Shown here: positions 15,444 to 23,911 of the stretch, piece by piece
How the letters are laid out: each line of letters begins with the position of its first letter
Numbering within the stretch: the first letter of the stretch is position 1
Assembly (NCBI GenBank): GCA_944392775.1
Contig: CALXXV010000002.1
Coordinates: forward strand, 1-43,495
Direction: 5' to 3'
Length of the DNA: 43,495 nucleotides
DNA from: an uncultured Alphaproteobacteria bacterium
GTDB lineage: Bacteria; Pseudomonadota; Alphaproteobacteria; Rs-D84
Position numbers and translations under genes: made by a program
The notes under the pieces: generated by a model
Told to the model about the DNA's origin: nothing
What the model saw: only the letters and a program-made list of their open reading frames with translations
Database searches by the model: none

Positions 15444-16859
15444 ATGTTTAAAAAGTTTCTTTTGTTGTTTGTTTTATGTTTCCCTTTGGTCGCTTTTGGG
15501 GCCGATAAATCTAAGAAAGAAGAACCCATTGAACATTTAACGGATGAACAAATTTATGAGCAACTAAAAAAGTTGGCCTTGGTTTTTGAGGTTGCCAGGG
15601 ATAATTTCGTAGAAGAAGTTGATGAAAAGAAAATGTTAGAAGCTGCTATGAATGGTATGTTAGGTGCTTTAGATCCGCATTCTTCATATCTTTCAGAAGA
15701 CGATTTTAAAGAATTTAATGATAAGTCTCATGGGGAATTTGGGGGATTAGGAATACAAATAACCAGTGATCGGGGGGCAGTGCGTGTAATATCACCGATT
15801 GATGATACTCCTGCTGATAAAGCGGGAATAAAGGCCGGAGACTATATAACGCATATTGATGGCGAACAAGTTTTTGATATGACGTTGAATCAAGCCGTAA
15901 AAAAAATGAAAGGACGGCCGGGAACAAAAGTTAAACTGACGGTTGTTTCTGAAGGAAAAGAACCCAAAACTTTGACTTTGAAAAGGGCCGTAATAAAAGT
16001 TGATTCGGTAAAGTTTGAAGAGAAGTCTTTGGCGGATGCAGATGAAGATGCAGAAAAAATTGGTTACGTCAGAATTTCTGATTTTGGTGCAACTACATCT
16101 AAGGAATTAAATGACGCTTTGAAAAAATTAGAAAAAAAAGGCGTTATAGGGTATGTTTTGGATGTTAGAAATAATCCGGGTGGATATTTAACTGCTGCGA
16201 TAGATGTTTCAGATGCTTTTTTAGACGGTGGTGAAATTGTATCAACGCGTGGTAAAGCAAAAAATGATGTTGAACGTGTTTACGCAAAAGAGGGGGATTT
16301 AGCAAATGGTAAACCCGTTGTTGTTTTGATTAATCATGGCTCTGCATCGGCTTCGGAAATTGTGGCTGGTGCTCTTCAAGATAATGGAAGGGCTTTGGTT
16401 ATGGGAAGTCAGAGTTTCGGGAAAGGTAGTGTACAGCAGCAAAAACCTCTTGGGGATGGAACTGCAATACATATAACTATTGCTCGTTATTATACTCCTA
16501 GTGGTCGGTCCATACAAAATGAAGGAATTACGCCAGATGTAGAGGTGCTACAAAGTAAAGTTGAAGTTTTAGAGAAAAAAGAAAGTGTATATTCAGAGGC
16601 GTCTTTTAAGAATTCATTGAAAAATGAAAATGCAAAAGATAAAGAGGATAAAAAATCTGATGATGAAAAAGAAGAATTAACTGATGAAGAAAAAGATGCT
16701 TTGGACTATCAGTTGCAAAGAGCAATGGATATGGTTATAGCTATGTCTAAGTTAGAAAATAGAGTAAAAAAAATTATAGAAGATGAAAAAAATGATACGG
16801 TTGAAAATCAAAAAATAAAAGAAGTGTCCGCCACAGATAAAAAAACTGATAAAAAGTAA
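15444..16859 (+). CDS. ctpA: C-terminal processing peptidase (S41)
   Basis: The product is a 471-aa periplasmic tail-specific protease with a signal peptide ending VAFG|AD. An N-terminal helical part (DPHSSYLS near residue 77) is followed by a PDZ domain (about 95-180, GGLGIQI...AGIKAGDYI) and the S41 domain. The catalytic Ser302 lies in HGSASASEIV and Lys327 in SQSFGKGSVQ, with the family spacing of 25. The last 90 residues are an unusually acidic and Lys-rich tail. I chose the ATG at 15444, with AAAAGGA upstream. It belongs to the envelope set with the EnvC-like gene and likely trims periplasmic or peptidoglycan-related proteins. Confidence 0.95.
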   Translation: MFKKFLLLFVLCFPLVAFGADKSKKEEPIEHLTDEQIYEQLKKLALVFEVARDNFVEEVDEKKMLEAAMNGMLGALDPHSSYLSEDDFKEFNDKSHGEFGGLGIQITSDRGAVRVISPIDDTPADKAGIKAGDYITHIDGEQVFDMTLNQAVKKMKGRPGTKVKLTVVSEGKEPKTLTLKRAVIKVDSVKFEEKSLADADEDAEKIGYVRISDFGATTSKELNDALKKLEKKGVIGYVLDVRNNPGGYLTAAIDVSDAFLDGGEIVSTRGKAKNDVERVYAKEGDLANGKPVVVLINHGSASASEIVAGALQDNGRALVMGSQSFGKGSVQQQKPLGDGTAIHITIARYYTPSGRSIQNEGITPDVEVLQSKVEVLEKKESVYSEASFKNSLKNENAKDKEDKKSDDEKEELTDEEKDALDYQLQRAMDMVIAMSKLENRVKKIIEDEKNDTVENQKIKEVSATDKKTDKK

Positions 16860-16887
16860 TAGGGGTTTTGCCCCTATTTATTTTTTT
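16858..16887 (+). terminator. ctpA terminator
   Basis: Stem AATAGGGG/CCCCTATT with a five-base loop, then a T-rich tail. Confidence 0.85.
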
Positions 16888-16918
16888 GAATTTAAATAAA
16901 TAAAAGATGAGGGATGAA

Positions 16919-17599
16919 ATGATCGAAACACAAAAACAATTCTTTTATCAGGATGGAAAGAAGTATGATATATTTGATTTGCCGAAATATTTTATTGTTC
17001 AAGGTGATTTAGATATTTCTGGAATGGGCTTGTTGAATTTACCAGATCTTTCAACCATCATCGTAAACGGAAAGTTTAACTGTTCTAATAATGGATTAAA
17101 ATCTTTATACGGATCCCCAAGAAAAGTATCAAAAATTGTCTGCAGTTTTAATGAGTTAGAAAATCTTGACGGCGGTCCCGTAAAAGCAGACTATTATGAT
17201 TGTTCTTGGAATAATTTAAAAACTTTACATGGGGCACCGATGATAGTAAAAACTTTTAAATGCTTTTCGAACAAGTTGAAAACTTTGGATTATGGACCAA
17301 GTCATGCAAATATTTATGATTGTTCTTGGAATTTATTGGATAGTTTAAGGGGGGCACCAGATGATTTGGAAGTTTTTGATTGTAGTAATAATTCTCTTTT
17401 AAGTCTTGATGGTGGACCAAATAAGGTTTCTAAGAGGTATGATTGCTCTAATAATCGTTTGATGACGACTTTAGGGGTTCCCAACAAGATTAAAGAATTT
17501 ACAAATTATGGTAACCCTATTTATATGAAAATATTTACTATTTATAGAAAGATTCTTGAAACACGTAATAGTTTGATAAAGTCAAAACAATATGCGTAA
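16919..17599 (+). CDS. Leucine-rich-repeat protein, tandem paralogue 1
   Basis: This 226-aa protein has no signal peptide or membrane segment, so it is cytosolic or exported by a non-Sec route. After QFFYQDGKKYDIFDLPKYF it consists of about eight repeats of 20-21 residues with the pattern (G)xPxxVxxFxCSxNxLxxL. Two repeat types alternate: GAPxxVxxFxC and xGPxxAxxYxC. Nearly every repeat has a Cys at the same position, giving a ladder on the concave sheet. I chose the ATG at 16919 because it aligns with the N-termini of the other two copies and has GAGGGA just upstream; the in-frame ATG at 16907 overlaps that site. Similar repeats occur, from memory, in large phages. No function is known. Confidence 0.82.
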   Translation: MIETQKQFFYQDGKKYDIFDLPKYFIVQGDLDISGMGLLNLPDLSTIIVNGKFNCSNNGLKSLYGSPRKVSKIVCSFNELENLDGGPVKADYYDCSWNNLKTLHGAPMIVKTFKCFSNKLKTLDYGPSHANIYDCSWNLLDSLRGAPDDLEVFDCSNNSLLSLDGGPNKVSKRYDCSNNRLMTTLGVPNKIKEFTNYGNPIYMKIFTIYRKILETRNSLIKSKQYA

Positions 17600-17615
17600 T
17601 TTATATTTTGTCTTT

Positions 17616-17644
17616 TTGACTTTTTAAATTCGTTTTGATATAAA
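17616..17644 (+). promoter_or_regulatory. Promoter of LRR paralogue 2
   Basis: TTGACT (17616-17621), a 17-nt spacer and TATAAA (17639-17644), close to consensus. The -10 lies inside the palindrome at 17638-17668. Confidence 0.65.
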
Positions 17645-17668
17645 ACACCTTTAAAAGGTGTTTTATAT
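17638..17668. promoter_or_regulatory. 31-bp perfect palindrome, candidate operator
   Basis: Two 15-bp arms (ATATAAAACACCTTT and its reverse complement) surround a central A. It covers the -10, the predicted start (about 17651), the Shine-Dalgarno AAAGGTG and the AT of the start codon. Because transcription would begin near the centre, a DNA operator for a dimeric protein is more likely than an RNA hairpin on this promoter's transcript. If transcription reads through from the upstream gene, the RNA could fold and hide the ribosome-binding site. Confidence 0.6.
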
Positions 17669-18227
17669 GAATGATAAAAGTGTGCATAAATTTTTTATGC
17701 AAGAAGGTGTTTTATATGATGTTTTTGATTTGCCCAATTATTTTACGGTAAAAGGAGATATAGATATTTCTAATATGAAGCTTGAAGAGTTACCGGATTT
17801 GTCTACGGTTACTGTTTTGGGTTTTTTTGATTGTTCTAAAAATAATTTAAAATCTTTAAAAGGATGCCCTAGACGTGTAAAAGATTTCTTTTGCGGTTTT
17901 AATGATTTAACTTCATTGGAATATGGACCAGTTTCTGCAAGAGTTTATAGTTGTTTTTGCAATAATTTAGAAACTTTAAAAGGTGCGCCAGAAAAGGTTG
18001 AAAAATTTGTTTGTTCTTTTAATGATTTGGAAACGTTAAAATATGGTCCGAAGGAAGCTGTAATTTATGATTGTAGTAATAACAAGTTGATAAATCTTTC
18101 GGGTAAACCAAAATATTCAGGGACAGAGTTTTTTTGTAAAGGAAATAATTTCTTTGCAAACAATATAAAATATAAAATAAGAAAACTTAGGGAATTTTTA
18201 GGGCTGGGGCTTAATTATCAAAGATAA
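17667..18227 (+). CDS. Leucine-rich-repeat protein, tandem paralogue 2
   Basis: This is the shortest copy (186 aa). It starts MNDKSVHKFFMQEGVLYDVF, aligned with the other two copies, and has about six repeats such as GAPEKVEKFVCSFNDLETL and YGPKEAVIYDCSNNKLINL. The last repeat, SGKPKYSGTEFFCKGN, is divergent and followed by a basic helical tail. The ATG at 17667 is supported by the paralogue alignment and by AAAGGTG 7 nt upstream; the track-long frame starts at a GTG at 17658 inside that site. It has its own promoter and palindrome. No signal peptide is present. Confidence 0.82.
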   Translation: MNDKSVHKFFMQEGVLYDVFDLPNYFTVKGDIDISNMKLEELPDLSTVTVLGFFDCSKNNLKSLKGCPRRVKDFFCGFNDLTSLEYGPVSARVYSCFCNNLETLKGAPEKVEKFVCSFNDLETLKYGPKEAVIYDCSNNKLINLSGKPKYSGTEFFCKGNNFFANNIKYKIRKLREFLGLGLNYQR

Positions 18228-18269
18228 TATGTTGATTTTTTTTGGTGTTTTTGACAAAAAACTTTTTTG

Positions 18270-18297
18270 TTGACTATTTTTGTGGGTTTGTTATAAA
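18270..18297 (+). promoter_or_regulatory. Promoter of LRR paralogue 3
   Basis: TTGACT (18270-18275), 16 nt and TATAAA (18292-18297). A second TTGACA at 18251 offers an alternative with TATTTT. Confidence 0.55.
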
Positions 18298-18321
18298 TAA
18301 TCGATTAAAAAAGGATTTTGT

Positions 18322-19002
18322 ATGAAAAATGAGCAAAAAAGATATTTTTTTCAAGACGGAAAAAAATACGATTTATTTAATTTGCCTAAGGGATTTATCA
18401 TAAATGGTAATATTGATTTGTCTCATATGGATTTAACGGAGTTGCCGGACTTATCAACAGTGATTGTTCGTGGAGCTTTCGATTGTTCTAGAAATATGTT
18501 AAAAAGTTTAAATGGTGCCCCAAAAAAGGTAGAACGTTTTGATTGTAGTTTCAATGTGTTACAATCTTTGGAATTCGGACCTAAGAAAGCAAGGTTTTAC
18601 AACTGTTCATGGAATAGATTGAAAGATCTGGTCGGGGCGCCGGAAGAAGTCGAAGAGTTTATTTGTAGCTATAATGATTTAGAGTCTTTAAATGGCGGAA
18701 TGAAAAAGGCTTTGGTTTATGATTGTTCCATGAATAAATTAAAATCTTTAACGGGTGCACCCCATGAAGTTGCGGACTTTAAATGTAGTTTTAATGAATT
18801 AAAATCATTGGCAAATGGTCCTAAAAAAGTAAATAATTATAAATGTTCTAATAATGACCGTTTAATATCTGTGGAAAACAGTATTGAACATTGTCAAAAT
18901 CTTATTTGTGATAATACGCCTGTGTATAGAGAATTAGTAGCTTTGTACGGTAAAGAATTACAAATAATAAACGGTAAAATGGTAAAACAAAAAACTTTAT
19001 AA
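18322..19002 (+). CDS. Leucine-rich-repeat protein, tandem paralogue 3
   Basis: The 226-aa protein starts MKNEQKRYFFQDGKKYDLF with AAAAAAGGA upstream. It has about eight repeats, again alternating GAPxxVxxFxCSxNxLxxL with xGPxxAxxYxCSxNxLxxL, for example GAPEEVEEFICSYNDLESL. It ends with a helical segment, YRELVALYGKELQIING, like that of copy 1. No export signal is visible. Copies 1 and 3 are closer in length and C-terminus than copy 2. A terminator closes the cluster. The alternating two-repeat unit suggests growth by duplication of about 42-residue blocks. Confidence 0.82.
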   Translation: MKNEQKRYFFQDGKKYDLFNLPKGFIINGNIDLSHMDLTELPDLSTVIVRGAFDCSRNMLKSLNGAPKKVERFDCSFNVLQSLEFGPKKARFYNCSWNRLKDLVGAPEEVEEFICSYNDLESLNGGMKKALVYDCSMNKLKSLTGAPHEVADFKCSFNELKSLANGPKKVNNYKCSNNDRLISVENSIEHCQNLICDNTPVYRELVALYGKELQIINGKMVKQKTL

Positions 19003-19027
19003 AAATAGAGGCAATGCCTCTATTTTT
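19001..19027 (+). terminator. Terminator after the LRR cluster
   Basis: Stem AAAAATAGAGGC/GCCTCTATTTTT with loop AAT. Confidence 0.85.
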
Positions 19028-19126
19028 ATATCTACATAAAAGTTCGTTTGTCAATTTTTAATAAAACTTGCCTTATTTCATAAATGGGGGTATTATTTAG
19101 CCCGTACGAATTTTAAGGAAGAAAAA

Positions 19127-22100
19127 ATGGCAAATTTAATTGTTGATGGTAATTGGGCTGCGGCAGACGTAGCATATAGATGTGTAGATTTTGCAGCAAT
19201 TTATCCTATAACACCAAGTAGTACTATGGGTGAATTGGCTGATGAATGGTCCTTCCAACATAAGAAAAATATTTGGGGAGGTAATCCTGAAATTATAGAA
19301 ATGCAATCTGAAGGTGGTGCGGCCGGTGCTATGCACGGCGCTTTGCAAATGGGCTCTTTGGCGACAACGTTTACTGCTTCGCAGGGGTTGCTATTGATGA
19401 TTCCAAATATGTATAAGATTGCGGGTGAACAGACTCCTTTTGTAATGCATGTTGCCGCGCGCGCTTTGGCAACGCATGCATTGTCTATTTTCGGTGACCA
19501 TAGTGATGTTATGTCTGTGCGTTCAACTGGTTTTGCGCTGTTGTCTAGTCATAATGTTCAACAAGCGCACGATTTAGCTGCAGTTGCCCATGCTGCAACG
19601 TTACGCGCACGTGTTCCTTTCTTGCATTTCTTTGATGGTTTCCGTACAAGTCATGAAGAGTCTAGACTGGATAGAATAAGTGATGATGTTTTGCGCGAAA
19701 TGATACCAGAAGATTTGGTGTTGAAAAATCGTGAAAGAGGTATGAGCCCAGATAAACCAACTATTCGTGGTACTGCACAGAATCCTGATGTTTATTTCCA
19801 GGGACGTGAAGCGTCAAACCCGTTGTATATGAAAACGCCAGAAATAGTTCAGGAATGTATGGATAAATTTGCTAAATTAACAGGTAGACAATATCATTTG
19901 GTTGATTATGTGGGTGACCCAAATGCAGAAAGTGTAGTTGTCGCCATGGGAAGTGCTTGCGAGACAATAGAAGAAACTTTGCCTTATTTGCCAAAAGGCT
20001 TGGGTTTGGTAAAAATACATTTATTCCGCCCTTTCCCACGTGAAGCATTTTTAGTGGCTTTACCAAAAACAGTAAAAAGGATTGCGGTATTAGATAGAAC
20101 AAAAGAACCTGGTGCAATTGGTGAACCTTTATATCAAGATGTAAAAACTGTTGTTGGCGATTCTGCAGAAGTATTTGGTGGACGATATGGATTGGGTAGT
20201 AAAGAATTTAAACCACGTGATGTAAAGGCAGTGTATGAAAATTTAATGTTGGGTAAACTTCATCATGATTTTACTGTTGGTATTGATGATGATTTGACGG
20301 GACTATCTTTAAAAACAGATCCTGCATTCGCAGTCCAAGCGCCTAATTTTAAAACGGCTATTTTATACGGTATTGGTTCAGATGGTACGGTTGGGGCGGT
20401 AAAAAATATTGTTAAGATTGTCGGGGAAAATTCTGATTTGTATCCTCAGTCTTATGCTGTGTATGACTCTAAGAAGTCAGGTGGACTGACTGCTTCCCAT
20501 GTGCGTTTTTCAGATGAACCGATAAAAAGCCAATATTTAATAGAAGTTGCTGATTTTATAAGTGTTTCTAATTTTATGATTGCGCAACGTTTTGATATCT
20601 TTAAGGGATTGCGTGCGGGTGGCACTGTTATGATTAATACTTCTATGACTCCAGAAGTTGCATTTGCAAATTTGCCACGTGAAAGTCAAGAACATTTAAT
20701 CAGAATGCGTGCACGTGTTTTCTTCTTGGATGCGAACCGGGCAGCAGCAGAATTAGGATTGGGTAACAGAATAAATACTTTTATTATGTTGAATTTCTTT
20801 AATTTAACAAAAGTAATTGATCCGACAGTTGCTGCAAAAAGTGCAAAAGTTGCTATTGAAAAAACTTATAAGAAAAAGGGTATGGATGTTGTAGAGGCAA
20901 ACTGGGCGGCTGTGGATAAGGCAGGGGAATTCTTGCAAGAATATCAGTTGCCGTCATCCGTATCTAATTTTGCGCCAGATTTTGTACCAGCGATGACGCT
21001 GGATACACCGGCAGAAATTGCAGGTACTTTGGGTGAAATGGCTGCACAACGTGGAGATGCTTTGCCTGTGTCGCGCTTTAAAGTTGACGGTGAATTTGGA
21101 GCGGGGCAATACCCTGTCGGTACTGCTAAATATGAAAAACGGGCAATATCAGATAAGGTTGCTACGTGTGATTTATCGAAATGTATTCAATGTGGGAAAT
21201 GTTCTATGTTGTGTCCACATGCGGCAATTCGTATCAAGGTTATGACGGAACAGCAGGCACAAGAGGCACGTGATTCTGGTATCATAGTTGTTCCAATGAA
21301 GACACCTGAACTTGGGCAAAATATGTATTTTACATTGAACATATCTCCGGCAGATTGTACGGGGTGTAATGTTTGTGTGAAAAATTGCCCTGTAAAGGCA
21401 TTGTCTATGATGCCTATGAAAGATGCGGTGGAAAATCAGAAGGCTTTTGATGCGACAGTAAAATTACCAGATTTCCCAAAAGATAAATTAAATCTGAATA
21501 TTCCAAAGCATGTAGAGCTGTTGCCTCATTATTTCGAATTTCCAGGTGCGTGCGCTGGGTGCGGCGAAACACCATATATAAAGATGTTGGCGCATTTATT
21601 CGGTGATAGAATGGTTGTTGCTAATGCTACTGGATGTTCTTCTATTTATGGGGCGAATTTACCTACAACGCCATGGACTTGTGATTCAAACGGTCGCGGT
21701 CCCGCGTGGTCTAATTCATTGTTCGAAGACAATGCAGAATATGGTTTGGGTATGCGTTTGGCATTGAATCAAAAACGTAATAGTTTAAAAAGTTTGTTGT
21801 TCGAATTAAATATTCCTGATGTAGAAGATTTATTTGCTGAAACAAACCCAGAAAAACAACGCGAAATAGAAAATGATTTGCGTAATAAATTGGAAAAAAT
21901 CGAATCGCCAAAGGCTGCATTTGCACGTAGTTTAATCGGGGAAATTGTTGATAAATCTGTATGGATTATCGGTGGTGACGGTTGGGCGTACGATATCGGT
22001 TATGGTGGGGTAGATCATATTTTACATAGCGGTCAGAATGTAAATATATTGGTCTTGGATACAGAAGGTTATTCTAATACAGGTGGTCAGCAGTCTAAAT

Positions 22101-22633
22101 CGACTCCGTTCGGTGCAAGTATGAAATTCGCAATCGGTGGAAAGGAACATGCGAAAAAAGACTTGGGTATGATTGCCATGATGTCTGGTGCTTATGTCGC
22201 GCAAATTGCATTGGGGGCCAATCAAGCACAAGCGATTCGTGCTTTCCGTGAAGCAGAAGCCTTTAACGGACCGGCCATAATATTGGCTTATGCACCATGT
22301 ATTGCACATGGATTTGCTTTGCAGAATGGGTCGGATCATCAACTGCAGATGGTAAATACGGGTGCTTGGCCACTTTATAGATTTGATCCGCGTTTGATAG
22401 AAGAGGGTAAAAATCCGTTGATGCTGGATTCAAATGTTGATAATCCAACACCATTAGAAGATTTCTTGAAAACAGAAAGTCGTTTTGGAGCAGCACGTGC
22501 GGCTAATCCTAACTTTGACCATTTGGTAGAAGAAGCAAAAGAAAATAATAAATATAAAAGCCAATTAAAGAAATATATTGCTCATTTTGCTATGATGAAT
22601 GCACCAGAGGTTAAAGAAAACGGTGAAGGGTAA
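19127..22633 (+). CDS. nifJ: Pyruvate:ferredoxin (flavodoxin) oxidoreductase
   Basis: This 1168-aa single-chain enzyme oxidises pyruvate with CoA to acetyl-CoA and CO2, passing electrons to ferredoxin or flavodoxin. All domains are present in order: the pyrimidine-binding domain (YPITPSSTMGE), the gamma-like domain, two 4Fe-4S clusters (CDLSKCIQCGKCSMLCP from Cys681 and DCTGCNVCVKNCP from Cys744), the CAGCGETPY segment near residue 810, and the thiamine diphosphate site GDGWAYDIGYGG near 950 with NTGGQ. AAGGAAG precedes the ATG. It is monocistronic between two terminators. Its presence argues for anaerobic energy metabolism; most aerobic alphaproteobacteria use the pyruvate dehydrogenase complex. 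Confidence 0.97.
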   Translation: MANLIVDGNWAAADVAYRCVDFAAIYPITPSSTMGELADEWSFQHKKNIWGGNPEIIEMQSEGGAAGAMHGALQMGSLATTFTASQGLLLMIPNMYKIAGEQTPFVMHVAARALATHALSIFGDHSDVMSVRSTGFALLSSHNVQQAHDLAAVAHAATLRARVPFLHFFDGFRTSHEESRLDRISDDVLREMIPEDLVLKNRERGMSPDKPTIRGTAQNPDVYFQGREASNPLYMKTPEIVQECMDKFAKLTGRQYHLVDYVGDPNAESVVVAMGSACETIEETLPYLPKGLGLVKIHLFRPFPREAFLVALPKTVKRIAVLDRTKEPGAIGEPLYQDVKTVVGDSAEVFGGRYGLGSKEFKPRDVKAVYENLMLGKLHHDFTVGIDDDLTGLSLKTDPAFAVQAPNFKTAILYGIGSDGTVGAVKNIVKIVGENSDLYPQSYAVYDSKKSGGLTASHVRFSDEPIKSQYLIEVADFISVSNFMIAQRFDIFKGLRAGGTVMINTSMTPEVAFANLPRESQEHLIRMRARVFFLDANRAAAELGLGNRINTFIMLNFFNLTKVIDPTVAAKSAKVAIEKTYKKKGMDVVEANWAAVDKAGEFLQEYQLPSSVSNFAPDFVPAMTLDTPAEIAGTLGEMAAQRGDALPVSRFKVDGEFGAGQYPVGTAKYEKRAISDKVATCDLSKCIQCGKCSMLCPHAAIRIKVMTEQQAQEARDSGIIVVPMKTPELGQNMYFTLNISPADCTGCNVCVKNCPVKALSMMPMKDAVENQKAFDATVKLPDFPKDKLNLNIPKHVELLPHYFEFPGACAGCGETPYIKMLAHLFGDRMVVANATGCSSIYGANLPTTPWTCDSNGRGPAWSNSLFEDNAEYGLGMRLALNQKRNSLKSLLFELNIPDVEDLFAETNPEKQREIENDLRNKLEKIESPKAAFARSLIGEIVDKSVWIIGGDGWAYDIGYGGVDHILHSGQNVNILVLDTEGYSNTGGQQSKSTPFGASMKFAIGGKEHAKKDLGMIAMMSGAYVAQIALGANQAQAIRAFREAEAFNGPAIILAYAPCIAHGFALQNGSDHQLQMVNTGAWPLYRFDPRLIEEGKNPLMLDSNVDNPTPLEDFLKTESRFGAARAANPNFDHLVEEAKENNKYKSQLKKYIAHFAMMNAPEVKENGEG

Positions 22634-22668
22634 AAAATAAAATCTGGGGAAACCCAGATTTTATTTTT
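22634..22668 (+). terminator. nifJ terminator
   Basis: Stem AAAATAAAATCTGGG/CCCAGATTTTATTTT with loop GAAA, then T. Confidence 0.9.
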
Positions 22669-22705
22669 GTTGCATTATATGTAATGTTTGTTGTAAGTTT
22701 TGTGT

Positions 22706-23137
22706 ATGAAAAAATTTTTTCTGCTTTTTTGCCTTATCGTTATATCAGGGTGTACTTTTCAAACTAAACACCGAGGATATGTATTCCCACAAGATTTGGA
22801 AACGCAAGTTGAATCAATAAAAACTGTAGCGCAATTAGAAGAAAATATTGGGGCCCCGCAGGTAAAAACAATATATGGCGATGAAGTTTGGATTTATTAT
22901 GGGGCTGATGAAAATTATCGTGGTCCGTTACCTTTGAAATATGATAATAAAACGGTTTTATTGGTTTGGGTTAATGGTAATAAAATTAAAAATATAAAAG
23001 TATTGCACGATGAAGACCTGCCAAATGTTATTATCGCAGAAGAAGAAACAAAAATACCTGCAGCAATAGAATTGAACGCTTTGCAAGAATTATTTAATAA
23101 TATAGGACGTTTTTCACCTGCTGGTCTTGGCCAATAA
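22706..23137 (+). CDS. bamE: BamE/SmpA-OmlA family lipoprotein
   Basis: BamE is an accessory lipoprotein of the BAM complex that inserts outer-membrane barrels. The 143-aa product has a lipoprotein signal with lipobox VISGC (Cys16). The SmpA/OmlA fold follows: TKHRGYVFPQDLETQV, then the helix-turn LEENIGAPQVKTIYGDEVWIYYG, where GxPxxxxxYGDExWxYYG is the family hallmark. I chose the ATG at 22706; the frame extends two codons to a TTG. The many barrel proteins in this window are its expected clients. Confidence 0.88.
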   Translation: MKKFFLLFCLIVISGCTFQTKHRGYVFPQDLETQVESIKTVAQLEENIGAPQVKTIYGDEVWIYYGADENYRGPLPLKYDNKTVLLVWVNGNKIKNIKVLHDEDLPNVIIAEEETKIPAAIELNALQELFNNIGRFSPAGLGQ

Positions 23138-23244
23138 AATATAAAATAAAAACGAAAATTTTTATTATTTTGTGATTTTAAAAGGTGTTTGCAAAAAAGT
23201 TGTAAACATTATAAAATAAATACAAAGTTAAAAAGAGATGGTTT

Positions 23245-23796
23245 ATGAAAAAAATATTGCTTTCTTGTTTTTTTTGTGTTGGAATCTTTGGATTAAATGA
23301 TGCCGTTGCAGCAGATAAACTGACTTCTTGTGGTCCGGGGTTTATACTAGTTTCTCATAGTGATATTGATGGTATCGAAGCTGCAGAATGTCAAAAATTG
23401 TGGTGTCGTGATTTGGAGACTGGAAAATCTATGGGAAACGGTAAAAAAGCAGCTAGTGGCTATAAAGAAACTTCTGAACCTGTTGAATTATGTGATGCTA
23501 ATAATAATTGTATAGAGTGTTTCGGTGAAAGAAAGTGGTGTAGCGGTGATGTTGTCGGTATATGGAATCCTGAATATGGGGCTTATACGCGTGGTGGGGC
23601 TGATAGTGCTACCTATGTTTCTTATCAAAAAAGTAGTTGTTTTAGTTGGAAAATAGAAAAACCTAATTGTCCAGAAGGACAAACGGCGGTTTTGGAAAAT
23701 GATGAATGGATATGTTTGATTTCAAGTGGTACAACTACTTCTAGTAGAGAGTCTGCTGTTCGTAGAACGGGGACTTTACGTAGACCGATACGATAG
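23245..23796 (+). CDS. Small secreted Cys-rich protein
   Basis: The 183-aa protein has a signal peptide (DAVAA|DKL near residue 23). The mature chain has ten cysteines, starting SCGPGFILVS; the same SCGPGF motif is found late in the 1055-aa protein at 768-3935. It ends in a short Ser/Thr/Arg tail (RESAVRRTGTLRRP) like the low-complexity regions of that protein and of the one at 41532-42551. It is probably disulfide-bonded and periplasmic or surface-exposed. I recognise no enzyme motif. AAAAAGAGATGG lies upstream of the start. Confidence 0.8.
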   Translation: MKKILLSCFFCVGIFGLNDAVAADKLTSCGPGFILVSHSDIDGIEAAECQKLWCRDLETGKSMGNGKKAASGYKETSEPVELCDANNNCIECFGERKWCSGDVVGIWNPEYGAYTRGGADSATYVSYQKSSCFSWKIEKPNCPEGQTAVLENDEWICLISSGTTTSSRESAVRRTGTLRRPIR

Positions 23797-23858
23797 TTTT
23801 TGTGTTGCATGTATCTATTTATATTTTTTAGCCAATTATTTGTTTTTTTACTTTTTTA

Positions 23859-23867
23859 TGATATAAT
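23859..23867 (+). promoter_or_regulatory. Extended -10 of carD
   Basis: TGA followed by TATAAT (23862-23867), with no clear -35, about 45 bp before the carD start. Confidence 0.5.
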
Positions 23868-23911
23868 GTTTCAAAATAGAGAGAATGGCAACTTTAAAAG
23901 GGTAGCCGATT

